Source of the DNA: RHLJ01 sp965601955
Lineage (GTDB): Bacteria > Bacteroidota > Rhodothermia > Balneolales > Balneolaceae
Assembly (NCBI GenBank): GCA_965601955.1
Contig: OZ271855.1
Span: 186,001-250,000 of the forward strand
Reading direction: 5' to 3'
DNA length: 64,000 bases
The notes below the pieces were generated by a model. It had not been told where the DNA came from. It ran no database searches and was given only the letters and a program-made list of their open reading frames with translations. Made by a program: the position numbers and the translations under genes. The stretch's first letter is position 1. Each line of letters opens with the position of its first letter. Positions 44,185-52,128 of the stretch are shown one piece after another.

Positions 44185-44889
44185 ATGATCGAGTACCCAA
44201 TCGCTGAAAATTTGGAGAGAATAAATCAGCGCATAATTGAAGCCTGTAACAGGGCAGGAAGAGACTCTAAGGAAATCACTCTGATAGCAGTTAGTAAAAC
44301 AAAGCCTATTGAAGCCATTGAGAATGTTTTTTCTTCCGGGCAGGTACATTTTGGAGAGAACCGCATGCAGGAACTCCAGGAAAAGATGGATACTATAAAA
44401 GATCAGGAAGTACAGTGGCACATGATTGGTACCATGCAGTCTAATAAGATTAAATACATAGCCAATCGTGTTAACTGGATTCATTCTGTGTCAAAGAAAA
44501 AGCATCTGGATGAGATTCAAAAACGAGCTGAGTTGGCTCAACGAACAATAAATGTTCTTATACAGGTAAATATCAGTGGTGAAAATCAAAAAAGCGGATG
44601 TGAAGCCTCTGAGCTTGAAGAAATACTTACTCATGCTAAAGCTCTCTCCAACATAAAGGTAAAAGGGCTCATGGGAATGGCGACCTTTGCCGATAACCCT
44701 GAGAATGTCCGCTCTGAGTTTGCTTCATTAAGAACCACATTGACAAGCCACGCTCACCTGAATGGCGACAATATTAATCTAAGAGAACTTTCGATGGGAA
44801 TGAGCGGCGATTTTGAAGTAGCCATAGAGGAAGGAGCTACTATGGTTCGAGTAGGAAGTGCCATTTTTGGATCACGAAACTATGGTTGA
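44185..44889 (+). CDS. YggS/PLPBP family PLP homeostasis protein
   Basis: A 234-residue PLP-binding TIM-barrel protein: AVSKTKP holds the Schiff-base lysine, FGENRMQE, HMIGTMQSNK and GMSGDFEVAIEEGATMVRVGSAIFG are family hallmarks. YggS proteins control free PLP levels and amino-acid balance. In Gram-positive bacteria the orthologue ylmE heads a group ending with divIVA. Here two small membrane proteins and a DivIVA-domain gene follow, giving a similar order. Confidence 0.95.
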   Translation: MIEYPIAENLERINQRIIEACNRAGRDSKEITLIAVSKTKPIEAIENVFSSGQVHFGENRMQELQEKMDTIKDQEVQWHMIGTMQSNKIKYIANRVNWIHSVSKKKHLDEIQKRAELAQRTINVLIQVNISGENQKSGCEASELEEILTHAKALSNIKVKGLMGMATFADNPENVRSEFASLRTTLTSHAHLNGDNINLRELSMGMSGDFEVAIEEGATMVRVGSAIFGSRNYG

Positions 44890-44943
44890 TTTAGTGCGTA
44901 AGGCTCCCCACTTTCCAACAGGAACTAAATAAATTCGGGCATT

Positions 44944-45237
44944 ATGATTTTTGGATTACCTTGGTTTGCTATCATTCCCATCATCGCCATTATTGGCGGG
45001 CTGGTTTACGCATATAAAGAAAAAGAACTTTCATTAGAGGAAAAGCGTCTTACTAGCGCTAAAGAATCTCATGAACTTCGGAAAATGATCTTCAATTTAA
45101 AATCGCGTATTGAGAACCTCGAAGCGATTGCCGCTGAAAAAACTACTAATACCGGCGAAATTTCCCTTGATGAAATAGAGATTAAGAATGATCTTGAAGA
45201 TTCCGAATCAACACAACGAACAAAAGTAAGAGGTTAA
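44944..45237 (+). CDS. Small single-pass membrane protein with PspB-like coiled segment
   Basis: A 97-residue protein with one N-terminal transmembrane helix (PWFAIIPIIAIIGGLVYAY) and a following amphipathic helix that ends in LKSRIENLEAIAAE, a pattern like the C-terminal half of PspB (RIxxLExIL). The tail is acidic and polar. The next gene encodes a similar small protein with RISNLEAIVSE. Function is unknown; a bitopic partner of envelope-stress or division proteins is possible. Confidence 0.65.
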   Translation: MIFGLPWFAIIPIIAIIGGLVYAYKEKELSLEEKRLTSAKESHELRKMIFNLKSRIENLEAIAAEKTTNTGEISLDEIEIKNDLEDSESTQRTKVRG

Positions 45238-45241
45238 CACC

Positions 45242-45595
45242 ATGCAAGAAGAAGAGTTTATACTAGGTCTTGTTGCCATTGTATTTGGAATAGGCTTAAC
45301 CGGTTTTTTCCTTCACAATGTTTTTGGGATCATAAAAGCATGGATAAATAAAAAGAACTCCAGCTCTTCCGGAGATATAAATCCCCAGTTTTTTAAAGCA
45401 CTTGGTGAGTTCAAAAAAACTACTGAACGAAGAATATCAAACCTTGAGGCTATTGTATCAGAACTCGAAGAAGAAAAAATTCGAATCCCGGAATCTTCTG
45501 AATCTGTTGGGGAGATAAGCATAGAAAACAAAGAAGTACGGGCTGCTCAGAAAAAAGAGGATAACAGTAATCTCAGGAACATGTTAAATGAATAA
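45242..45595 (+). CDS. Small single-pass membrane protein, paralogue of the preceding gene
   Basis: A 117-residue protein with an N-terminal hydrophobic helix (FILGLVAIVFGIGLTGFFLH), a short loop, and a helix with FKKTTERRISNLEAIVSELEEE, the same R-I-x-N-L-E-A-I motif as the preceding gene. The acidic tail has EISIENKEV. It starts four bases after that gene and is followed 36 bases later by the divIVA-like gene. No function recognised. Confidence 0.65.
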   Translation: MQEEEFILGLVAIVFGIGLTGFFLHNVFGIIKAWINKKNSSSSGDINPQFFKALGEFKKTTERRISNLEAIVSELEEEKIRIPESSESVGEISIENKEVRAAQKKEDNSNLRNMLNE

Positions 45596-45631
45596 GTGTT
45601 ACTTTAATTAGGATTAGTAAAGACACTTATT

Positions 45632-46282
45632 ATGAAAATCACGCCTTTAGAAATTAAGCAGCAACAGTTTGAGAAATCGTTGCGGGGTTACGATGTTGCT
45701 GACGTTCAGGCTTTTCTTACCTTGATTTCGAATGAGTACGAACATCTCCTCACCAAGAATAAAGAACTTGAAGAGCAGATAGAAAAACTTAGTGATCGGG
45801 TAAAACACTATGAACGGGTAGAAGAAGCACTCCACGAAACACTTCAAACGACCAAGGAATCGGTAGCCCAAAAAATGGATAATGCCCGCTTAGAGGCAAA
45901 AAATACTACTGATAAAGCTCAAATGGAGGCTGAAGCCATTATCCAGGACGCCAACCAACAACGAGCTCAAATCCGACAAAGCATTCTTCGTCTACTTGAT
46001 CGAAGAGACGAAATAATTGCAGGCATATCATCCTATCTCGATAATGCAAAGTCCTCTATTGAGAAGTTTTCTGATGATGAGATGAATATTTTTTCATTGC
46101 CAAAGGATGAAGTTGTAGAAAGCCCTGAAGCTGAAGATGACGCTGCTACCAACTCTTCTCGCTTCGAGTTTGATGATGAGCAAGAGGGTTCTGAAGAAGA
46201 CCAATCTATTTTGAATGAAGACAAGGAAGGATTTCCTCCAGGCACCGACCGCCTAAACGACATCCTTGACGAAATAGATTAA
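45632..46282 (+). CDS. DivIVA-domain protein
   Basis: The N-terminal 30 residues (ITPLEIKQQQFEKSLRGYDVADVQAFL) are the DivIVA membrane-binding motif, which senses negatively curved membrane. A long coiled coil to about residue 130 follows and then an acidic, low-complexity tail (E/D/S). Classical DivIVA directs pole and septum placement in Gram-positives; in Gram-negative lineages DivIVA-domain proteins are less studied. Its linkage with yggS repeats the order seen in the Gram-positive dcw cluster. Confidence 0.88.
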   Translation: MKITPLEIKQQQFEKSLRGYDVADVQAFLTLISNEYEHLLTKNKELEEQIEKLSDRVKHYERVEEALHETLQTTKESVAQKMDNARLEAKNTTDKAQMEAEAIIQDANQQRAQIRQSILRLLDRRDEIIAGISSYLDNAKSSIEKFSDDEMNIFSLPKDEVVESPEAEDDAATNSSRFEFDDEQEGSEEDQSILNEDKEGFPPGTDRLNDILDEID

Positions 46283-46317
46283 TATTTTTCTCTACCTTTA
46301 CTTCTAAAAATCAATTT

Positions 46318-47154
46318 ATGGCATTTGATACTGTAGAGCAGTTCAGGAGAAAAAGAGATGAGGCCGTAGAGTTCATACTCAGCGAAACAACCTCTCAACC
46401 TGAATACCTGCTAATTCTTGGAACCGGTTTAGGGCAACTTGCTGAAGAAATTGAAGCCCATCACACCATCGGTTATGACAAAATCCCCCACTTCCCGGTT
46501 TCTACCGTTGAAGGACATGCCGGACGACTGATTTTTGGAGAATTGGGAGGTAAGTCGGTAGTGGCAATGCAAGGCCGTTTCCACTACTATGAAGGATATA
46601 ACATGCAGCAAATTGCTTTTCCTGTTCGTGTAGCAAAGGCTTTGGGAGTACAAACACTAATGGTTAGCAATGCCTGTGGTGGCTTAAACCCGATTTTCAG
46701 GAGAGGGGACGTGATGCTCATAAATGATCACATAAATTTTCTGGGGGATAACCCATTAATCGGCCCAAACGATGAACAACTAGGCCCACGTTTCCCGGAT
46801 ATGAGCGAACCTTATACTGAAAGGTTGGTAGAAACTGCAGAAAATGTAGCCCTGGATAACGCCATAAAACTACATAAGGGAGTTTACCTGGCTGTTTCGG
46901 GCCCTACCATGGAAACAAAAGCTGAATATCGTTATATGCGCCAGCTTGGTGCAGATGTTGTTGGTATGAGCACGGTTCCCGAAGTAATTGCTGCTGTTCA
47001 CATGGGAATGGATGTATTGGGAATCTCAGTAATAACCGATGAATGCTTTCCGGACGCTCTGGAACCTGTGAGTTTAGATGATGTACTTGCCGCTGCAGCA
47101 ATGGCTGAGCCTAAGCTCACTCAAATCATGGTTGGAGTATTAGAAAGATTGTGA
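46318..47154 (+). CDS. Purine-nucleoside phosphorylase
   Basis: Cleaves inosine, guanosine and deoxy-forms with phosphate into base and ribose 1-phosphate. The 278-residue protein is of the trimeric PNP/MTAP family: ILGTGLGQLAE, STVEGHAGRLIFG, GRFHYYEGYNMQQI, VSNACGGLNP and SGPTMETKAEYRYMR. The last segment holds the base-contacting Glu. It ends a group beginning with yggS; a tight 35-base gap from divIVA suggests co-transcription. Confidence 0.95.
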   Translation: MAFDTVEQFRRKRDEAVEFILSETTSQPEYLLILGTGLGQLAEEIEAHHTIGYDKIPHFPVSTVEGHAGRLIFGELGGKSVVAMQGRFHYYEGYNMQQIAFPVRVAKALGVQTLMVSNACGGLNPIFRRGDVMLINDHINFLGDNPLIGPNDEQLGPRFPDMSEPYTERLVETAENVALDNAIKLHKGVYLAVSGPTMETKAEYRYMRQLGADVVGMSTVPEVIAAVHMGMDVLGISVITDECFPDALEPVSLDDVLAAAAMAEPKLTQIMVGVLERL

Positions 47155-47255
47155 GACTAATTATCCACAAAAAGCGTTATTTTTCCACGCGCTATTGCAA
47201 TCTATGAACGAAATTCGTTTCTATAGTAAACCATAAGCATCGAGACTAGTACAAT

Positions 47256-48023
47256 ATGCACTTTGATGGATTTGATGACGAGCTTTGGGATGAACATAAA
47301 TGGGAAGCTCACCTCAATGAAGTAGAAAAGAAAAGCGATCAGCTTAGAAAATTCATCTCTTCCGATCCCAAGGGAAATACCCCGCGATGGATAACCCTCC
47401 TTCAAGAGAGCTTAAGTGAAGATGATGCGTTTGAGGCTTATGTGGAAGAGGAGCTTCTCCTGGATGAAGCCTATTTCCCTGAAGATGAAGATTGGGAAGA
47501 CGACGATGATTTTGAAGAAGATGAAGACTTCCTTTTCGAATCTGATGAATTCTCTGACCTGGATGAGGATGAAGAGGATTTTGATTCCGGCGAAGAGTGG
47601 AAAGCCTTAAGTGAAGAATTCGCAGATTCCGACTATGGTTCCCTGGATAACCTGCTCATCTTTAATCGCGCCAGGCAACTTGCCGTAGATGTACTTAAAT
47701 GGTCCGAAACCATCCCCGAAAAAAATCACACAAAAGCATTTCAGGAGTATGTAGGCGAATCTCTTAAGATTGGCGCAAAACTAGCTGGGGGATATTCCTT
47801 TGGGTTTGAAGCAGATTACCTTGGAGCTAACATTGCTTACACTAAAAAAGCACTTACCTCTGCCAACCTGTGCCTGTCGTTATTACCTGCCCTAAAAGAC
47901 AACAAGCGAATGTTTACCAAGGCACAATACCAGATATATCATGCCCGGTTTTTTGAGCTGAGAAATGATATTGGTATTTATGTGCAGGATCTAAGAGATC
48001 GTTTCCGGTTTGGCCTGGAGTGA
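47256..48023 (+). CDS. Unknown protein with a highly acidic central segment
   Basis: A 255-residue protein of unknown family. Residues about 65-115 are extremely acidic (runs of Glu and Asp with few basic residues), between an N-terminal helical part and a C-terminal all-helical domain (about 125-250) with AKLAGGYSFGFEADYLGANIAYTKKAL. No signal peptide or membrane helix. The acidic block may be a linker, a metal-binding site or a nucleic-acid mimic; none is proven. The long intact frame, start context and strand-consistent neighbours support a true gene. Confidence 0.7.
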   Translation: MHFDGFDDELWDEHKWEAHLNEVEKKSDQLRKFISSDPKGNTPRWITLLQESLSEDDAFEAYVEEELLLDEAYFPEDEDWEDDDDFEEDEDFLFESDEFSDLDEDEEDFDSGEEWKALSEEFADSDYGSLDNLLIFNRARQLAVDVLKWSETIPEKNHTKAFQEYVGESLKIGAKLAGGYSFGFEADYLGANIAYTKKALTSANLCLSLLPALKDNKRMFTKAQYQIYHARFFELRNDIGIYVQDLRDRFRFGLE

Positions 48024-48030
48024 TTAACTA

Positions 48031-49065
48031 CTAATCCCAGATAGCTACTACTTTATTCCCATCTGAGTCGTTTGCTGCACGAAACATGGAACCTGTATTC
48101 GTTTCCATGGAATAATTTCCATATTGGTCCACCGCAATGAAACCAGCTTCCTTAGGATTTAATAACTCCCCTACCAGATAATCCATGGATTGCTGAAGAG
48201 TTGCTTCTTTAAATTTCATGTAGGAGGCTAACGCATGAGCAGAAACGTTTAACATAATACGCTCTCCCCAACCCGTTGCGGATACCGCAACCTGGTCATT
48301 CGCATAGGTTCCTGAGCCAATAATCGGCACATCACCAACACGGCCGAATTTTTTATTGGTCATACCTCCGGTAGAAGTACCAGCAACAAGATTTCCATCC
48401 TTATCAAGGGCGACGCATCCAACTGTGCCCATTTTCCAGCCGTTATCTCCAAGTAATTCCAGGTTTCCACTGGTAGAAGTGTTATTCCTTTTCCATCGCT
48501 CATATCGTTCCTGCACCCTGAAATACTCATTTTCTACTCGCTCAAGCGTTGTGCCATCCGCAAATTGTTCGGCTCCATTAGCTGCAAAAAATACATGGCG
48601 TGAATCTTCCATTACTTTCCGTGCTAAAGAAATTGGGTTTTTTACTGTTGTTACACCGGTAACAGCCCCAGCATTCATATTGGTACCATCCATAATAGCG
48701 GCATCTAATTCATTTTTTCCTTCCGCTGTAAAAACGGCTCCTCGCCCTGCGTTAAAGAGCTCATTATCCTCCATAAACTGTATGGTTTGTTCTACTGCAT
48801 CCAATGCAGAACCGCCACTTGCTAAAATCTCCGTGCCAATGGAAAGAGCTTCATCCAAAGCATCCATATAGGCTTGCACTTCCTCTTCAGGCGCATCCTC
48901 GGGATAGTATCCTGCACCACCATGCAAGGCTATAGACCATTCCTTTTGGGTTGGTGCAGGTTGTTCCTGTACAGGTTCACAGGAAAGGAATAAGAGTGAA
49001 CCAAATAAATATAAAGCTAGTTTTTTCATAGATAACCATTTGTTTTCGAGAACATACCACTTCAT
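48031..49065 (-). CDS. Isoaspartyl peptidase/L-asparaginase (Ntn hydrolase), lipoprotein
   Basis: A plant-type asparaginase that self-cleaves to expose an N-terminal threonine. The catalytic Thr is in MGTVGCVALD (residue 214 of the 344-residue frame), followed by STGGMTNKKFGRVGDVP and GSGTYAND, all diagnostic. The N-terminus has a lipobox (FGSLLFLSC), so it is anchored outside the inner membrane. ATG 49065 has AAAGGAG just before it; the internal ATG at 49029 gives a more usual signal length. The enzyme releases isoaspartyl residues from peptides. Followed closely by a divergent lipoprotein gene. Confidence 0.9.
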   Translation of the reverse strand: MKWYVLENKWLSMKKLALYLFGSLLFLSCEPVQEQPAPTQKEWSIALHGGAGYYPEDAPEEEVQAYMDALDEALSIGTEILASGGSALDAVEQTIQFMEDNELFNAGRGAVFTAEGKNELDAAIMDGTNMNAGAVTGVTTVKNPISLARKVMEDSRHVFFAANGAEQFADGTTLERVENEYFRVQERYERWKRNNTSTSGNLELLGDNGWKMGTVGCVALDKDGNLVAGTSTGGMTNKKFGRVGDVPIIGSGTYANDQVAVSATGWGERIMLNVSAHALASYMKFKEATLQQSMDYLVGELLNPKEAGFIAVDQYGNYSMETNTGSMFRAANDSDGNKVVAIWD

Positions 49066-49181
49066 TTCTCCTTTCGCTGTAAAAGTTTATCGAGAAAAGT
49101 GATACGTTCATCGAATAAATTTCAGGGGCTTCCAGGTTACCCGTTTCTTTGCATTGCAAACGATAACTAACTCAACGAACA

Positions 49182-49865
49182 ATGAGATCTGCAATCAAAC
49201 TTTTACTATTTATCATCGCCTGTAGCTTTTTATTCACAGGCTGTTTTTTGAAATCCGTTCACCCTTTAGTCAATGAAGACAATGCTATGCTTGTGGATGG
49301 GCTAGAGGGAAGATGGGAAAGCGGTAACCAGCGTTGGACCTTTGTTAATGACATTCGAAATGTACCTGATATTACTATTGAAGGGGAAGGATTTGACGGC
49401 ACTGCCATTCTTGAGGCTGAAGATGCCATAGTTGTTGAGGGCCCTTTTTACCTTATCATATTTGAAGAACTGGATGATTCAGAACCTGATACGAGTTACT
49501 TTTTAGGTTCGGTTGGAGAAATAGGAGGTAACCTTTTTCTCGACTTACAGCTATTCGACTTTGATCTGGGGAATGAAAACTTCGTCCAGGCTCACCTGTT
49601 CAAAGTGCACACCTTTTCGAGACTTACTTTAGACCAGGATGAGCTTTCCATCGAGTTATTTGAAGACTCCTGGATTAACGACCTGATCGTAGAAAACAGG
49701 GTCCGTATCAAGCACGAGAAAGTGGTAGATGCTTTGGCTGATCAAGATGAAATACTGATCACTGCGTCAACAAAAGAACTGCAGAGCTTCATCAAGAAAT
49801 ATGGAGATGATGAAGATGCCTTTGACGATCCAATCGAACTAACAAGGGCAAGCAATGAACTTTAA
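49182..49865 (+). CDS. Lipoprotein preceding a LytS/LytTR pair
   Basis: A 227-residue protein with a signal ending in a lipobox (LFTGC, Cys21). The rest has an acidic, mixed alpha/beta domain with WESGNQRWTF and repeated DELS/DFDLG elements, not recognised. Its stop lies 11 bases inside the following histidine-kinase gene, and the LytTR regulator follows by another 4-base overlap. So the three genes are translated in concert, and the lipoprotein could be the sensory input or an output of the pair. Confidence 0.75.
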   Translation: MRSAIKLLLFIIACSFLFTGCFLKSVHPLVNEDNAMLVDGLEGRWESGNQRWTFVNDIRNVPDITIEGEGFDGTAILEAEDAIVVEGPFYLIIFEELDDSEPDTSYFLGSVGEIGGNLFLDLQLFDFDLGNENFVQAHLFKVHTFSRLTLDQDELSIELFEDSWINDLIVENRVRIKHEKVVDALADQDEILITASTKELQSFIKKYGDDEDAFDDPIELTRASNEL

Positions 49866-50889
49866 GAAGAAGCTGGCTATAAATATCGTCCAGAACCTTG
49901 TGTTCTGGACGATATCCTTTGCAATTACGCTGAGGTTATTCGCTCAAACAGAGCAATTGGGTGTTATAGACTTCATCTACAGTTTTTTATTTCATATTCC
50001 CTTTGTGACTGTGGTTTCAATAAATATCTATCACTTAATCCCAAATATTCTTACCCGATATGGTATTTGGTTGTATACCTTAATGATAGTAGTTGCAGCC
50101 TTCGGAGTTGCCTGGTCTTTATACGAAATTTCATACTCATGGATTTCTGATCTGCTTTTTCCAAACTATTTTATGGTAGGTGCTTTTAATCCACTTGAAA
50201 TTTTCGGAATCATGGCCGTTTACCTGTCCATTTCTTCCATGATCGAGTTTTCCAAGTCCTGGTTTGGGAGAAAGGAAACAGAACTAAAACTAGCCCAGCT
50301 CCAGGAAGAAAAAACCTTTAGCGAGCTTAAAGCTTTGCGAGCTCAGATCAATCCACATTTCCTCTTCAATAACCTGAATACCATTTATGGAGAAGCACTA
50401 AAAAAATCTGATAAAGCACCTTCCATGATTTTGAAACTGTCAGGTATTCTTCGATATATCGTGGAAAACATGGATAAGGATGTCGTTCCTCTTTCTGCTG
50501 AAATTGAATACCTAAAAGAGTTCATCAACCTGCAAAAAGAACGAATTTCCAACCCCGAACGAGTGGCTTTCTCGGTGCATGGCCAATTTGATGACCTAAC
50601 CATCGCCCCCCTTCTTTTGGTGAATTTTGTAGAAAATGCTTTTAAGCATGGAAGTACAACAGAGGAAACTGACCAAATCAGCTTCAACTTAAGTGTGATG
50701 GATAAGACGCTTACTTTTCGATCGGTGAATACGAAATCTAATTCCAGGAACCTGGAAACCACTTCATCCGGAACGGGGATTCAGAATGTGAAAAAGAGAT
50801 TGGATTTACTGTATGCAGACCGGCATAATTTGGAGATCAAAGAAGACAATCACTTATACGATGTAACGCTAAGCCTGAGGATGAAATGA
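49855..50889 (+). CDS. LytS/YehU-type sensor histidine kinase
   Basis: The 344-residue protein has four transmembrane helices (residues about 10-125) and a cytoplasmic His_kinase domain (PF06580). The phospho-acceptor is His168 in RAQINPHFLFNNLNTIYG; the ATP-binding part has LLLVNFVENAFKHG and SGTGIQNVKKRLDLLY. No PAS or GAF sensor domain is seen; the membrane part must sense the signal. The partner is the LytTR regulator overlapping by ATGA. Confidence 0.95.
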   Translation: MNFKKKLAINIVQNLVFWTISFAITLRLFAQTEQLGVIDFIYSFLFHIPFVTVVSINIYHLIPNILTRYGIWLYTLMIVVAAFGVAWSLYEISYSWISDLLFPNYFMVGAFNPLEIFGIMAVYLSISSMIEFSKSWFGRKETELKLAQLQEEKTFSELKALRAQINPHFLFNNLNTIYGEALKKSDKAPSMILKLSGILRYIVENMDKDVVPLSAEIEYLKEFINLQKERISNPERVAFSVHGQFDDLTIAPLLLVNFVENAFKHGSTTEETDQISFNLSVMDKTLTFRSVNTKSNSRNLETTSSGTGIQNVKKRLDLLYADRHNLEIKEDNHLYDVTLSLRMK

Positions 50890-51575
50890 AACTGACCTGT
50901 ATTATTGTAGAAGACGAGCCGGTAGCAAGGGATATCCTTAGACAGTACATCTCCGAGTTAGATTTCCTGGAGCTTATTGGGGAATTTGATAATGGCGTGT
51001 CGGCAATATCTTTTCTAAGAGATCAAGACGTTGATATGCTTTTGCTGGACATCAACATGCCTAAACTGTCGGGGATCGATTTGATAAGGAGCTTATCCCA
51101 TCCTCCTAAAACAATACTAACTACTGCCTATTCAGAATATGCCCTGGAGGGATACGAACTGGATGTGGTAGATTATCTGCTTAAGCCTTTCTCCTTTGAG
51201 CGTTTCTTAAAAGCGGTGAATAAAGTTTCCAAACAACTTGAAAGTGAGCAGGCTTCGGGCGAATCTCAGCCTTTGATTATAAAAGCCGATGGCAAAACCT
51301 ATCGTATTGAAGAAGAGGACATTCTTTTTGTTGAGAGTCTGGGAGATTATGTAACACTGCATACCTCCGAAGAAAAACTCACCTTCAACCAGAGTTTGAA
51401 GTCCTTCCTGGAAAAACTATCTCCAGATTCTTTTATAAGAGTGCATAAATCTTTTGTGGTATCCCTATCAAAAATCAATTATGTGGAAGGTAATATGATT
51501 TCCATCGGAGAAAAGGAGATACCTATTGGAAATGCATTTAAGGAGGAGTTTAAAAGTAGATTCCTGCAAAGCTAA
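50886..51575 (+). CDS. LytTR-family response regulator
   Basis: A 229-residue regulator with a receiver domain (phospho-acceptor Asp55 in MLLLDINMPKLSGIDLI, Lys in LKPFSFERFLKAV) and a C-terminal LytTR DNA-binding domain from about residue 125 (ILFVESLGDYVTLHT, FIRVHKSFVVSLSKINYVEG, IPIGNAFKEEF). LytTR regulators bind direct-repeat sites. Overlaps the kinase gene by four bases (ATGA). Target genes not known. Confidence 0.95.
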   Translation: MKLTCIIVEDEPVARDILRQYISELDFLELIGEFDNGVSAISFLRDQDVDMLLLDINMPKLSGIDLIRSLSHPPKTILTTAYSEYALEGYELDVVDYLLKPFSFERFLKAVNKVSKQLESEQASGESQPLIIKADGKTYRIEEEDILFVESLGDYVTLHTSEEKLTFNQSLKSFLEKLSPDSFIRVHKSFVVSLSKINYVEGNMISIGEKEIPIGNAFKEEFKSRFLQS

Positions 51576-51647
51576 ATCAACTTAACAAGTCAGTAATTTT
51601 TTTCTTTACTTACCAGCACTTGTCTTTGGGGGGCTATCAAATGAATC

Positions 51648-52124
51648 ATGAAGACCCTTCGTATAATTGTTATCCGTTTATTTACCGATGTCCGGGCCAT
51701 TCAGGTCTGGAATGTTGCTGTGATCTTATTTGCAATCGTTACGGGCTACGCGCATGTAATGCAGTTCCTGGAGGCATTTTCACAAGATCTTATACAGGGA
51801 GCCCTTGAACTGGAAGAGGATATCGCGCTCATTATTGTTGCCTATGGAGTGCTTTTAGAAGAACGGTATGTTCTTCTAAAACGTCTATCTGCGCACATCC
51901 CCGAAAAAGAAGAAGTCATAACCGGCCTTTTTGAGCGGTATGGAGCTTATATCCTAATGATCGGACTCTTTATGGAAATGATTGACCAGGCCTTTGAACC
52001 CATTATTGCCAAAGCTGGATTTGAGCCTCTGGGAATTGGTTTGATGCTGGTCTTTGACTTAGCCACCATACTTCTGATGCTTCGATTCATCTGGTTTTGC
52101 AGAAATCCGAAACTAACTGAGTAA
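51648..52124 (+). CDS. Small membrane protein of unknown function
   Basis: A 158-residue protein with three transmembrane helices (about residues 21-42, 104-124, 128-149) and a charged loop (residues 54-100) rich in Glu and Arg. It follows the LytTR regulator by 72 bases. No family is recognised. The start at 51648 is chosen because it gives the full first helix; a nearby ATG at 51641 is in another frame. It ends four bases before the convergent fusion gene. Confidence 0.6.
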   Translation: MKTLRIIVIRLFTDVRAIQVWNVAVILFAIVTGYAHVMQFLEAFSQDLIQGALELEEDIALIIVAYGVLLEERYVLLKRLSAHIPEKEEVITGLFERYGAYILMIGLFMEMIDQAFEPIIAKAGFEPLGIGLMLVFDLATILLMLRFIWFCRNPKLTE

Positions 52125-52128
52125 TTAG

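Noticed and set aside
47161..47169. Perfect DnaA box TTATCCACA upstream of the acidic-protein gene
   Set aside because: Only one full box is present, without further boxes, an AT-rich unwinding stretch, dnaA or dnaN. Not enough for an origin.
48356..48871. 171-codon plus-strand frame
   Set aside because: Antisense shadow of the isoaspartyl peptidase gene, low-complexity Ser/Pro/Arg composition typical of such shadows.
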